Assembly: GCF_000317475.1 (NCBI RefSeq)
Contig: NC_019730.1
Location: forward strand, 62,001 to 126,000
Reading direction: 5' to 3'
Length of the DNA: 64,000 nucleotides
From: Oscillatoria nigro-viridis PCC 7112
GTDB lineage: Bacteria; Cyanobacteriota; Cyanobacteriia; Cyanobacteriales; Microcoleaceae
A program made the translations under genes and the position numbers. Shown here one piece after another: positions 26,829 through 36,057 of this stretch. The notes under the pieces are model-generated. The model was not told where the DNA came from. It worked only from the letters and a program-made list of their open reading frames with translations, and made no database searches. Position 1 is the stretch's first letter; each line of letters opens with the position of its first letter.

Positions 26829-26920
26829 GGACTTACGCTGCATAAGTCAATTTTCATACTATCTGTAGTAGTAACGTGTGCCATCAGCACCCTACAAGTA
26901 GAGTCTGTGCGTAAGTCCTA
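26829..26920. repeat. MITE-like element with GGACTTACGC ends
   Basis: A ~90-bp stretch bounded by GGACTTACGC and GCGTAAGTCC, an inverted-repeat pair widespread in cyanobacterial genomes as small non-autonomous elements. There is no coding frame inside. A lone end (GCGTAAGTCCTA) recurs at 58433-58444. Confidence 0.6.
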
Positions 26921-27027
26921 TTTATAAAATAAGAAGAAAGGGAAACGGAAAAGCAAGGGGAAGCAGAAAGTAAAAATGGATAAAAAACTTTAGTTGTGGG
27001 TTGATAGCAACGCTCAAAAAATCAATA

Positions 27028-27059
27028 ATTGTATCGATACGCACCGAGTTAGATACAAT
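27028..27059. promoter_or_regulatory. Inverted repeat upstream of the clamp gene
   Basis: ATTGTATC (27028-27035) and GATACAAT (27052-27059) form 8-bp arms with a 16-bp spacer, about 170 bp upstream of the dnaN-like gene. This could be an operator. A pyrimidine-rich low-complexity tract (27094-27166) separates it from the gene. Confidence 0.35.
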
Positions 27060-27230
27060 GTCCACCTTTCAATCCTTTGCTTTTAAGCGTGGGTTCCTTC
27101 CCCTTCTCCTTCCCCTTCTCCTTTTCCTTCTCTTTCTCCTTCCCCTTCCCCTTCCCACTCCTCTTTCTCAACAACCTGAATAAGTGCTGCTACCGCAGCG
27201 GCCAATCGCACCCCTGACACCAGACTAATT

Positions 27231-28733
27231 ATGGCAAAATCTCGACTAACAGGAACACCGCCTAAAGAGGAAAATTTGGAGAGAATAGTTAAGAAAAAAC
27301 GCTCGACTGCCACAGCACATAATTCTGCCAAAACAGTGAAGAAATCAGTCAAAGCAACAACTGAAACTGACTCGGTTTGCGAACCCTTAACAATCTCTCC
27401 ACAAAAAGTAGAAACCTCGCAAACTTGCACAAATTTTGCAGCACTTCCAGCCGTCGAAGCTCTTTCTCTAGAAACATTGTCAAATGAGGCGATATTGCCT
27501 TCCCCTTCTACTCTCCCATCAGCTATTGAACTTGCCTGCGATTCAAGAGAATTAAACGATTATATACAAGCCCTGAAAGGCATCATTCCCAGCAATAGCA
27601 GCCATCCCATTTTGTCCAATATTTTGATTGAAGCTGATGCTGAAACTCAACATTTGCATCTGACTGCTTACAACTTAGAATTTGGAATGCAAGTGAGCTT
27701 TGGTGCGAATGTCAATCAATCTGGAAAGCTTACCCTCCCCGCACCCATACTTGCTGACATTTTGGGAAAATTTCCTAACGGCAGCCTCACCTTAAAGAGT
27801 TCTTGTGAAATTATTAAAGGAAGCGACGTTCCATCAGTCAGTGCCACTCTGAGTGCGTCAAGAAGCAAGCACGCCATTCGCGGGCTAGCTGCGGACGAAT
27901 TTCCGGCTATCCCCAGCGTTCAACAGAAACTTGTAACGCTTCCTGCTAGCGTGTTAATTTCTGTCCTCAAAGCTAGCTTATTTGCTGTTAGTTCCGAGGA
28001 AAATAAACGCATTTTAACTGGAGGTAATTTTCAACTCAGCCGCGACGCAGACAGAGGACTCGATCAACTGAGAGTTTGGACGACAGACGGGCATCGGGTA
28101 GCAATGGTTTTAGGATTGAACGAAAGCAGCAATTCCCACCTTTTGAGCAGTCAAATAGTTAATTTTACTGTCCCTGCTAAGGTACTCCGGTTATTGGAGC
28201 GTTCTTTGAATTCCACTGACAAAGTTACGATTTACTATGAAGGTTTGCCAGAGCAACCTAGCAATTTTGTCGCATTCGAGTGGAATAATTGGCGGTTGAC
28301 CACGAAGTTGCTAGAAGGGCAATATCCAATTTGTGACCAAATTATCGCTCCCTATCGACATCAATTTAGCCATCAAGTGGTGGTTGAGAGGCTGAGCTTT
28401 TTAAAAGCCTTAGAGAGGTTAGCTTCTCACAGCGACAAGTCTCACCTAACAGCTATTTTAGAATTCGATTTAGATGCCCAACAAGTGCGAGCATCACTCA
28501 ACAATACTCTCAGTTCAGGAACGGAGACAGTTGATGCCAAACTATGGGGCTGTGAGTTTCGTCTCAAGTGCGACATCCGCTATTTGATTGATACAGCCAA
28601 AGCGATTTCCAGCTCAGATTTGCGGGTGTTAATGGCAACTCCTACCGCTCCCCTACTGATTGCACCGTTTGGAACGCCTGCGTCGGGTACAGAGGCTAAG
28701 GAGTGCGAATATATTGTCGCTCCGCAAGAATAG
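27231..28733 (+). CDS. dnaN: DNA polymerase III beta subunit (sliding clamp) with N-terminal extension
   Basis: The clamp ring spans residues ~99-495 of 500. The start IELACDSRELNDYIQALKGI, the SNILIEAD strand, SKHAIRGLAADEFP (domain I end), RVWTTDGHRVAMV (domain II end) and the final domain III strands are characteristic of DnaN. The ring tethers the polymerase to DNA. The first ~98 residues are a Lys/Ser/Thr-rich, probably disordered extension absent from ordinary DnaN. The usual C-terminal MPMRL signature is replaced by CEYIVAPQE. dnaX and holA-like genes follow in the same direction, so the three could supply a mobile-element replisome. A chromosomal dnaN would normally sit alone, so this is probably a second, accessory copy. 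Confidence 0.9.
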   Translation: MAKSRLTGTPPKEENLERIVKKKRSTATAHNSAKTVKKSVKATTETDSVCEPLTISPQKVETSQTCTNFAALPAVEALSLETLSNEAILPSPSTLPSAIELACDSRELNDYIQALKGIIPSNSSHPILSNILIEADAETQHLHLTAYNLEFGMQVSFGANVNQSGKLTLPAPILADILGKFPNGSLTLKSSCEIIKGSDVPSVSATLSASRSKHAIRGLAADEFPAIPSVQQKLVTLPASVLISVLKASLFAVSSEENKRILTGGNFQLSRDADRGLDQLRVWTTDGHRVAMVLGLNESSNSHLLSSQIVNFTVPAKVLRLLERSLNSTDKVTIYYEGLPEQPSNFVAFEWNNWRLTTKLLEGQYPICDQIIAPYRHQFSHQVVVERLSFLKALERLASHSDKSHLTAILEFDLDAQQVRASLNNTLSSGTETVDAKLWGCEFRLKCDIRYLIDTAKAISSSDLRVLMATPTAPLLIAPFGTPASGTEAKECEYIVAPQE

Positions 28734-28737
28734 TCAT

Positions 28738-28780
28738 GGAGGGAGTGGGGAGTAGGGAGTGGGGAAGTGGGGAGGAGAGG
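28738..28780. repeat. AGTGGGG-type short tandem repeat
   Basis: GGGAGTGGGGAGTAGGGAGT units, the reverse complement of the CCCCACT repeats found at 25131 and 28943. It lies just after the dnaN-like gene. Confidence 0.75.
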
Positions 28781-28942
28781 AAAGAAAAGAGTAAGAAGAG
28801 GAGGAGTCGCGAGCGATTTGACTACCAATCATACTAAATTCGGGTTACTCACCGCCTTTTTGAGTTCGATCGCTAATTTCTCCCCTTTCCCCTCTTCAGC
28901 AATAAAGGGATTTTAACCCTGATTTGGTATCACCTGTCTTGC

Positions 28943-28991
28943 CCTACTCCCCACTCCCCATTCCCCACTCCCTTTTTCCTATCCCCTATCG
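28943..28991. repeat. CCCCACT-type short tandem repeat
   Basis: CCTACTCCCCACTCCCCATT and further units, 35 bp upstream of the dnaX-like gene. With the opposite-sense array at 28738 it could form a long stem in the dnaN-dnaX intergenic RNA. Confidence 0.75.
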
Positions 28992-29026
28992 GGGAATAGT
29001 TACCAGAAGTATTCTAACGACTCAAA

Positions 29027-30442
29027 ATGTACCAACCACTGCACCTCAAATACCGCCCCAAAAACCTACAAGAATTAGTGGGTCAAGACACCATCAAAAC
29101 CACCTTGACTAATGCCATCACCTCGGACAAAATTGCTCAAGCTTACCTATTTACTGGCCCCAGAGGAACAGGCAAAACTTCAACCGCTCGCATTCTTGCT
29201 AAATCCCTCAATTGTTTGAATAGCAAAAAGCCAACCGCCACTCCTTGCGGAGAATGTTCAAGCTGCAAAACCATTGACTCCTGTTCAAGCTTAGACGTAA
29301 CTGAAATCGATGCTGCCTCTCACAATGGCGTGGATGATGCCAGAGAATTAATACAACACAGCAACTTTGCGCCAGCGCTGAGCCGTTACCGCATTTGGAT
29401 TTTAGACGAGTGTCACCAACTCAGTACCAGCGCTCAAAATGCTCTCCTCAAATGCCTTGAAGAACCTCCGGCTCATGTGGTATTTATTCTCTGTACGACT
29501 GAAGCACATAAAGTGTTGCCGACAATTATCTCCCGCTGCCAAACTTTTAACTTCCGAGCCTTGTCAGTTGATGCTATTGTCGGCCAATTGCACAAAATTA
29601 GCTCCGCTGAATCTATTGAGATCGCAAGTGAGGCCATGCGGGCGATCGCTCGTACCTGCGACGGAGGGTTAAGAGATGCCCTGCAATTACTTTCTCAGCT
29701 TTCACTGCTAAACTCAGAGATTACCCTAACTCAAGTTGCCGAAGTATCTGGCAGCATCAGCGAGCAAGACTCGATCGCCCTTCTTAAAGCCATTCATTCT
29801 GGCGATACCTTAAGCGTACTGCAATCTTCGAGAACGCTCATTGACAGCGGCAAAACCCCTAAACTTATTCTCAGCAGCTTGCTAGCAGCAATGAGAGATT
29901 TGCTCATTGTCAAATCAACGCGCCACTGCCAGAATTTAATTGCAGGGCCAGTAGGCTACTCACAACTGCGCTCGCTCGCTCTTCATCTCGATTTTGAAAC
30001 AATTGATGCGGCTTGTACACAATTGCAAAAATCAGAATTTCAATTGAGAACTAGCACCAATGCTGCTACTTGGTTAGAAGTCTGTCTGCTGAACTTGATG
30101 CTGTCAAGCAAACCCGCTGCCAAGGAAACGCGATTGCCGGCAACTTTCCCATCTAATCAGCCTGACAATTTTGATAAAACCCCTCCAAAAATAGAGGCAG
30201 ATTCTCCTGACTTTGAGACAACTTGGGCGCAAGTAGTAGCAGCAGCGAAACCAGGCAATCGTAGCCTATTAAACCGCGCTCAAATTGCCGAACTTTCTGC
30301 TGATTCATGTGTGTTAGCAGTAGAAAGAAAATACGCGAACAAGTTTCAGAGTCACCTTGAATCCGTGCAGCGGATCGTTACTAAAGCTTTAGGCCGCTCT
30401 GTTACTGTTACTGTCAAACAACAGGAAGAGTTAGCAGCATGA
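29027..30442 (+). CDS. dnaX: DNA polymerase III gamma/tau subunit (clamp loader)
   Basis: The 471-aa protein begins with the DnaX signature LKYRPKNLQELVGQDTI. Walker A GPRGTGKTS is near residue 44, a four-cysteine zinc module (CGECSSCKTIDSC) near 75-87, Walker B WILDECHQLS near 124, sensor 1 around FILCTTEAHKVLPTIISRCQ with the SRC finger, and the GGLRDALQLL sensor 2 helix near 215. Domain III follows, then a short C-terminal region (residues ~365-471) that is shorter than a full tau tail and ends in a KH-like segment. It loads the sliding clamp. Its last codons overlap the start of the next gene by 4 bp (ATGA), so the two are co-translated. No intein is present, although cyanobacterial DnaX often has one. 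Confidence 0.93.
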   Translation: MYQPLHLKYRPKNLQELVGQDTIKTTLTNAITSDKIAQAYLFTGPRGTGKTSTARILAKSLNCLNSKKPTATPCGECSSCKTIDSCSSLDVTEIDAASHNGVDDARELIQHSNFAPALSRYRIWILDECHQLSTSAQNALLKCLEEPPAHVVFILCTTEAHKVLPTIISRCQTFNFRALSVDAIVGQLHKISSAESIEIASEAMRAIARTCDGGLRDALQLLSQLSLLNSEITLTQVAEVSGSISEQDSIALLKAIHSGDTLSVLQSSRTLIDSGKTPKLILSSLLAAMRDLLIVKSTRHCQNLIAGPVGYSQLRSLALHLDFETIDAACTQLQKSEFQLRTSTNAATWLEVCLLNLMLSSKPAAKETRLPATFPSNQPDNFDKTPPKIEADSPDFETTWAQVVAAAKPGNRSLLNRAQIAELSADSCVLAVERKYANKFQSHLESVQRIVTKALGRSVTVTVKQQEELAA

Positions 30443-31395
30443 TTAGCATCCTAATTGGGAATGATACCTACGCAATTGAACGAGAAGTTGAAAATTTTAA
30501 GACTCAAACTCATCCTCTCTGGCGAGATTTCAACATCCACCGCAGAAATGCTTCTTCCCTAGATGCAGCCCTCTCTGCTGCTGCTTCAGTTCCTTTCGGC
30601 GGAGGAAACAAACTTATTGTCGTTGAAAATTGCGATTTCAAGCAATTTGGAGAAATGGGGCTAGAATTGCTGCAAATTTTGCCCCAATTACCTGTTACAA
30701 CGCACTTAGTCTTCACTGCTGCTGTTATCGACAAGCGACTCAAGGTAGTCAAGCATTTGTTGCAGTTTGGTAACCTCAAGGAGTTTACTCTCATTCCTCC
30801 TTGGCGTACTGATCTGATTGAAAGTGCGATCGCTGCTACTGCTAAACAGATGAATCTCTCAATTGCCAGAGATGCTGTCAGCTATCTAGCAGTAGCGATT
30901 GGCAACGATTCTGCTAGAAGAGTTAGTGAACTGGAGAAATTAGCCATTTATGCAGCAGGCGCTCGCATTACGAAAGAATCTGCTAAAATCCTCGTTCCAG
31001 CTACCACAGCCAACTGTTTTCAACTTGCCGAAGCTCTTTTAAAATGTCAAGCAGTGGCGGCAATTAAGGTGCTTGATGAATTGCTATCTCGGGCAGAGTT
31101 TCCTTTAGCAATTATTGCCACTCTCCAAACTCAGTTTAAAACTTGGCTGTGGGTAAAAGCTACTATCAATTCCGACCAACAACGTTCAGATAGCGAAATT
31201 GCTAGTATGTGCGGAATTAGTAACCCCAAACGGCTGTATTTCCTTAAGCAGGAGGTTAAGGAAGTATCTGCGAACTTCTTAAGTCGATCGCTCTCCATTT
31301 TGTTTGATTTAGAAATTGCTCTGAAAACAGGAGATAAGCCTGACTCAATGTTGCCTGCTTTGCTCAGAATCACTCAACTCACTCACCTTAAATAA
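30439..31395 (+). CDS. holA: DNA polymerase III delta subunit (clamp loader)
   Basis: This 318-aa protein matches HolA in length and layout. The start MISILIGNDTYAIEREVENF is the delta domain I opening (GxDxYxxxxE), FGGGNKLIVVENC is the following strand, LSIARDAVSYLAVAIGNDS is the domain II helix, and NCFQLAEALLKCQAVAAIKV with LLSRAEFPLAIIATL belongs to the C-terminal collar. Delta opens the beta clamp and lacks ATPase motifs, as here. It is coupled by ATGA to the dnaX-like gene, and a terminator follows 10 bp after the stop. Bacterial chromosomes rarely place holA next to dnaX, which marks this as a dedicated replication cassette. Confidence 0.88.
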   Translation: MISILIGNDTYAIEREVENFKTQTHPLWRDFNIHRRNASSLDAALSAAASVPFGGGNKLIVVENCDFKQFGEMGLELLQILPQLPVTTHLVFTAAVIDKRLKVVKHLLQFGNLKEFTLIPPWRTDLIESAIAATAKQMNLSIARDAVSYLAVAIGNDSARRVSELEKLAIYAAGARITKESAKILVPATTANCFQLAEALLKCQAVAAIKVLDELLSRAEFPLAIIATLQTQFKTWLWVKATINSDQQRSDSEIASMCGISNPKRLYFLKQEVKEVSANFLSRSLSILFDLEIALKTGDKPDSMLPALLRITQLTHLK

Positions 31396-31405
31396 CAGGA
31401 AAGCG

Positions 31406-31430
31406 CTGCCGAGTTAATTCGGCAGTCTTT
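31406..31430 (+). terminator. Terminator after dnaN-dnaX-holA
   Basis: CTGCCGA / TCGGCAG stem with a 6-nt loop followed by TCTTT, 10 bp after the holA stop. It marks the end of the replication-gene cluster. Confidence 0.75.
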
Positions 31431-31639
31431 CATTAACTGCCTTGTAAAAAAAGCTGTGATTTCATTACTTATCCAAGTTATTTATTAACATTTTTGGCGT
31501 AATATAATGTACAATAAGTCCAGATTTGTTGCCCAATTTTACTGGAACTAAAGTCTAAGATAGTCGCTTGCATCGAGCGGACTAAATAAAGTTTTGCTCG
31601 CTTTCCGCTTACCATATTTTTTCTGTAAGGTAATTTCGT

Positions 31640-31990
31640 CAATGCGAGTTACAACCGACCCAGCAGGTGGAGTTGTATTGTTGGCCCGGATGCTTGGTGC
31701 AAGTCGTAGCTGTATGATGTGACGTTGCCAAATACATCTGTCATCGATTTGACCTGTTCCAAGGCATCATAAACTACTGATTGACTGTTACCTTGGGAGG
31801 TTCTGATAGCGACGATTAAGTCCTCCGAATCCTCGTCGTATTCCATCGTTTAGGTGTGAGTTTGACCGTTGAGTCTAAATGTAGTTGTGGCGACTTCTAT
31901 TTGACCGTATTGAGTCGGAATATTCGGAACATTCGGTGTCGAATTAGACCTGAAAGTTAACTCAAAACCCTGCATCGCACCAGTCGCTTC
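31640..31990 (-). pseudogene. RHS-protein remnant
   Basis: On the minus strand, YDALEQVKSMTDVFGNVTSY and YDEDSEDLIVAIRTSQGN are YD-repeat segments. They follow, across a stop, an AMQGFELTF...RLNGQTHT segment that is also typical of cyanobacterial RHS-like proteins. Stops and frame changes show it is dead. It sits far from the RHS locus at the left of the window, in the opposite orientation, and implies an earlier RHS copy or transposed piece. The flanking 31431-31639 and 31991-32115 show no gene. Confidence 0.6.
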
Positions 31991-32115
31991 TGTTACAACT
32001 TATTAATTATCACTCAGAGCGATGGCTTTTTGCCTGCATATTCAGGTATGCTGAGGAAATCAATAGCTATAAAAACCGACAATAAAATTGTGTTAAAATG
32101 TAAAGGTGTGAGGGC

Positions 32116-32563
32116 ATGATTCCCGAATTTGATGAGAACGGCAACTTGCCACCAGGAGTGTATTCGGCCGAATGGGAATAATTCAAAGATCGCTTTGGAA
32201 TAACACCACTTCGTACTCGCATGATAGATGGTTTGCAAATGGCATTCTTAGCAGCTAAAAGCAGCAGGATGCAGAACAATTTACATCACTGGTAGTTTTA
32301 TTACTAGCAAACTAGCTCCTCAAGATTTTGATGCTTGTTGGGATAGAGAAGAGGTTGATATGAATTATCTGAAAACTCATGCTCCTCGACTGAGAAATTA
32401 TGCAGATAGAGCCGCACAGAAAGCTCTTTATCGCGGTGAAATCTTTCCGTCCGACCAGCCAGTCGGTAGTTACGATCTAACTTCCTATGAATTATTTCAA
32501 CGGGACAGAGAGCTGCATCCTAAAGGAATTATTGCTATAGATTTAGTAAGGTGGTCGCCATGA
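32116..32563 (+). pseudogene. DUF6932-like gene, disrupted by a stop and a frameshift
   Basis: The ATG at 32116 starts MIPEFDENGNLPPGVYSAEW, the well-conserved opening of the DUF6932 family (nucleotidyltransferase-like). A TAA interrupts after 22 codons where FKDRFGITPLRTRMIDGLQM continues in frame, and a further frameshift near 32240-32265 is needed to reach ITGSFITSKLAPQDFDACWD (the YxTGSF..S...PxDxD pattern of a nucleotidyltransferase core). The rest, MNYLKTHAPRLRNYADRAAQ to the stop at 32563, is intact. Total length is 448 bp, one base off a whole number of codons. It overlaps the next gene by 4 bp. Confidence 0.65.
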
Positions 32564-33093
32564 TTAGAAATAAAAAGCAATATGAGTATACCCAAGAGTT
32601 AGCGAAAAGATGTGAATCTACGCTAGCCCAGTATGACGCCCAAGATGAAGAGGTGAAAAAGAACGATCCTTGGTGGTTAGTGATGCGTGAATCTATCCAA
32701 AGTCATCTGGATACTTTTAGGGCAGAAATAGCTGAGTATGAAAGATTGGTGGAGTGCGATCGCACTCTTGACCTCAAAATTGAAGTAGATTCGATTTTAG
32801 AGCTGCCAAGAGTCTTAATTAAAGCTCGAATTGCTGCGAAAATGACTCAAAAAGAACTTGCGGATAGACTGGGGCTGGAAGAAAATCGAATTAAGCAATA
32901 CGAAGACTCAGATTATCAATGTGCGAGTTGGGTGGAAATTATCGATATTACTGAAGCTTTAGCGGTTGAGCTGAAAACAGCTAGTTTTGTGGTGGATTTT
33001 CAGGAGATGGAAGGGAGGAAAAGTTCTCTGGCTGAGTTTGTAGAACGACAGCGAAAGCAGTTAGAATTTAAAGCTCAGAGAGCCGAAAAATAG
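32560..33093 (+). CDS. XRE-type helix-turn-helix regulator, partner of the DUF6932 gene
   Basis: The ATG at 32560 overlaps the stop of the DUF6932-like pseudogene as ATGA, giving 177 residues. The N-terminal ~80 residues are a charged helical region (TQELAKRCESTLAQYD...). Residues ~90-120 (AKMTQKELADRLGLEENRIKQYEDSDY) are an XRE/Cro helix-turn-helix, and a charged C-terminal tail follows. DUF6932-HTH pairs recur in cyanobacteria and look like toxin-antitoxin modules; here the presumed toxin is dead and the regulator intact. The toxin-antitoxin reading is an inference. Confidence 0.7.
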   Translation: MIRNKKQYEYTQELAKRCESTLAQYDAQDEEVKKNDPWWLVMRESIQSHLDTFRAEIAEYERLVECDRTLDLKIEVDSILELPRVLIKARIAAKMTQKELADRLGLEENRIKQYEDSDYQCASWVEIIDITEALAVELKTASFVVDFQEMEGRKSSLAEFVERQRKQLEFKAQRAEK

Positions 33094-33390
33094 TCATTAT
33101 TTATTGTCCAATACGGTTCATTTAAGACAGTCCGTTCAGTAAAACAATGTGAAAAACAGACGGGATTGCTTTCCTACCCTTCACCGAACGCCTTCGGCGA
33201 ACGGATCGCGAAAGCTAACGCGAAGACGCTCGCAATGACAAAAATAGTTAACCCAAGCGTATTGAGTTATTGTCTAGATATCGCAGCAGTTTTTGAGGGT
33301 ACAATCGCACTCTCATCTCTATTTGTATAAACTTCCGAGCCACAATAAACTTACCCACTCTCATCATTCTTACACTTTCCAGTGAAAATC
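33094..33390. other. Intergenic with palindromic cyanobacterial repeat
   Basis: Around 33186-33226 lies a GC-rich palindromic pattern (CGCCTTCGGCGAACGG, then GCGAAAGCTAACGCGAAG) common between genes in filamentous cyanobacteria. No coding frame is supported. Confidence 0.4.
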
Positions 33391-34885
33391 CATTAGTGAC
33401 AAGTTAAGGTGATGGGTAAATTGTCAAGGGGGTATTTACATTGGTTAAAAAATAGATGAAACTCAGAATAGGCAAGTAGTTGAGCAATTATGACCAGCCA
33501 TGACCAAGACCAGAACTACCAATCGGGACCACGCGAAAAAGAAACAACGACCACTGATAGAGGATGAAGTAATTGCCCAGCAACTAGAAGCATTACTGAC
33601 ACCAGCCATGCTCAATCAGGAAAATTCCTACCGTCAGCTAAAACTTCGAGACCGAATTCTCAACTTGCCATTGATGATGGCTGCGGTCTTAACCTTACTA
33701 TGGCGAGATGTGGCAGGGGTAAGAGAGCTGACCCGAATGTTAACGAGAGACGGCTTTCTGTGGTGTAATCCCACTAAAGTCAGCCAACAAGCACTCTCAC
33801 AAAGATTTTTGACCTTTCCTGCTGAGCTGTTTGAACAAGTATTTAAGGATTTATTACCGCGTTTAAGAACAAATTGGCAGAGGAGAAATCAACGAACCTT
33901 ACCAGAAAGTATTCAGTTTACCTTAACAAGATTTGAGCAGATTTGGATTATAGATAGTTCAATATTAGAGGCATTATTTCGGAAATTATCAAACTTAGAG
34001 TCAGCTAAAATAGGACAATTGGCGGGGAAAATAAGTACAGTAATTGATCTAGTAACTAGATTGCCAGTCGAAATTAGGTTTACCGAAAATGCGAAAGAAT
34101 CTGATGTAAAACTTGAAGAGAATATCCTTAATTTAGTCAGCGAAAATACGTTATTACTATTAGATAGAGGCTTCGATCGCTTTATTTTTTGGTTAAACTT
34201 AATTGAGCAAAAGGTTAACTTTATTACCCGAATAAAGAAAGGAGCCGCCATCAAAGTAGAGGAAGTATTTACCGATAGTTATGGACTGCGAGACCGTAAG
34301 ATACGTTTGGGGTCTGGAACAAAGAAAACTCCGTTTATTACCTTACGTTTGATTGAAGTTCGTTCATAAAAAACCTGGCATTCTTATTTAACAAGTGTGC
34401 TAGAGCCAGAAAAATTACCCCCTTATGTAGTAGCAGATTTGTATCGAAGACGTTGGCGGATTGAAGAAGCTTTTAATATTGTAAAAAGGCTGTTAGATTT
34501 AAGCTATTTATGGACGGGTTCAATCAATGGGATTAAATTACAGATTTGGGCAACTTGGTTATTTTATGCAGTTTTAGTAGATTTAGGTGATGCGGTAGCT
34601 GATGAACTAGCTCTACCTTTTGAGCAGATTTCTTTAGAAATGATTTATCGCGGTCTTTATCATTTTACTATGGCTCATCATCAAGGTAAAGCAACAGAGC
34701 CAATCAAGTATTTTGCTGACCCCCAAAATCGAGATTTAGGCATTATTAAACAGCAGCGAAAACCGAATGTTAAGTTAATTATTGCCCCTTTTCCTGAAAA
34801 GCAACGAGGGTCTGACCAATTCTTTTTTAAGAACTCTCCGAAAGCCTCTTGACAAAAGACTTACAGCCTTAACTTGTCACCAATG
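33391..34885 (+). mobile_element. IS4-type insertion sequence
   Basis: The element is 1,495 bp with inverted ends CATTAGTGACAAGTTAAGG and CCTTAACTTGTCACCAATG. It is flanked by the direct repeat GTGAAAATC at 33382-33390 and 34886-34894. The transposase gene inside has one in-frame stop. Confidence 0.88.
33500..34852 (+). pseudogene. IS4-family transposase with one in-frame stop
   Basis: The two parts (33500-34369 and 34370-34852) are in the same reading frame, separated only by TAA at 34367-34369; read through, the product is 450 residues. The DDE core includes IIDSSILEALF (first Asp), LLLDRGFDRF (second Asp) and the IS4-type Y-R-E block YRRRWRIEEAFNIVKRL. A single point change would restore it, so inactivation is recent, or the protein depends on read-through. 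The frame may start at 33500 or slightly upstream. Confidence 0.85.
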
Positions 34886-34931
34886 GTGAAAATCAGTTAA
34901 CCGATCTACTCAAAAAACGTTTAATAGCAGC

Positions 34932-35534
34932 TCATCTTTCCTGCATCATCCAAACCAGAAACCCCAAGATTTGCTCAACCGGAGGAAGCGGATAATCTGT
35001 AAGATCAATGGACGCGCATTGCTCTTCCAGTTTAAGAAACCGCCAAACTGTACCGCTAGTAACCGTTCCATAAATCGTCGATATCGGCTGTTGCTTTTGT
35101 TGGTTAAAGCGTTGAGCTGCAACCATTTCTGCAAGGCATTGCCCAAGAGCCGGTTTAAGGTCTTCTTTCTTGGCTTCCACCAATATAACCGCAGGGGCTT
35201 TGATAAATAGTTGCTCCGGGGAACGACTCAGGAGAAAGTCAACATAGCCTGTAAGTTCAGCCTCCGGTTCTACATTGAATTCTTCGCCTGAAAAAACGCT
35301 AATTTGTCCTTGAAGCTGGCGTTTTACTTCCAGTAAGACAGGATTGATGATACCCTCAGAACGAGCTTTTTCGCTACTCACCGCGATCGCCCAAGGAATT
35401 GTTTCTTTGAGAGTATCCTGTAGTAAAAGACTAGGAGTCACTGGGAGTATTTCTGGTAAAAAACGCGCTCCTTCAACGATTGTGAGATGAAAATCTTCTA
35501 CAGCTTTGCTGAGAGTGAATTTACTGTAAGGCAT
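34932..35534 (-). CDS. PD-(D/E)XK nuclease-like hypothetical protein
   Basis: This 200-aa soluble protein contains GYVDFLLSRSPEQ followed ~20 residues later by VILVEAKKED (residues ~95-125), the D...ExK spacing of PD-(D/E)XK nucleases, with LAEMVAAQRF as the usual following helix. Such cyanobacterial proteins resemble type I restriction R-subunit N-terminal domains but stand alone. It lies beside the IS4-type element and opposite to the DUF1998 helicase. Nuclease activity is inferred from the motif. Confidence 0.6.
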   Translation of the reverse strand: MPYSKFTLSKAVEDFHLTIVEGARFLPEILPVTPSLLLQDTLKETIPWAIAVSSEKARSEGIINPVLLEVKRQLQGQISVFSGEEFNVEPEAELTGYVDFLLSRSPEQLFIKAPAVILVEAKKEDLKPALGQCLAEMVAAQRFNQQKQQPISTIYGTVTSGTVWRFLKLEEQCASIDLTDYPLPPVEQILGFLVWMMQER

Positions 35535-36057
35535 AAGTTTATTATTCTTAATTGGGTACTATAACATTTCTGGGTTAAATGAGGTACATCTAGTAATTGG
35601 TAAGCTGTCGCGTCTTTAAATTATATACTTCAATCCTTGTAGAAAAAGCGTAAAAATTTCTCCCTCTCTCCCCTTCTCCCTTTCTCCCCCTCTCCCTCTC
35701 TTCTTTGCTACATTCCAACCTTCAACTCCGAACTGCACTCTCTTCCCCTCTCCCTCTCTTCCCCTCATTCCCAACAGACACTTTAAATGCGTAGCAGCTT
35801 AATGGGCAGTTGACGCCTCACTTGCTTGAGAACCGCTATATACATAGCAAGTGTACTGTGTTAATGCTAGCGTCTCACGGGGCAGGGTAATCGCGCAGTG
35901 AGGTGGAAGTCTACCGCTTTGTTGGTTCCTGAACCAAAACCCATAATTGCCACCAAATTCAGTCCGACTCCCAGTTGGTTTTTTTGGAATTTCTTCTCTC
36001 GTTCTTTTTCCTACCTATCGGTAGTAAAAGAGAAAAGATTCATTCTTAGAGTGACCG
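35535..36057. other. Gene-free interval with pyrimidine-rich tract
   Basis: 35655-35765 consists of repeated CTCCCTCT/CCCCTCT units on the plus strand (low complexity). The rest holds no supported frame. Promoters for the divergent genes at 35534 and 36058 should lie here. Confidence 0.45.

Noticed and set aside
29027..30442. Intein in DnaX, frequent in cyanobacteria
   Set aside because: The ATPase region reads continuously from Walker A through sensor 2 with no Hint motifs.
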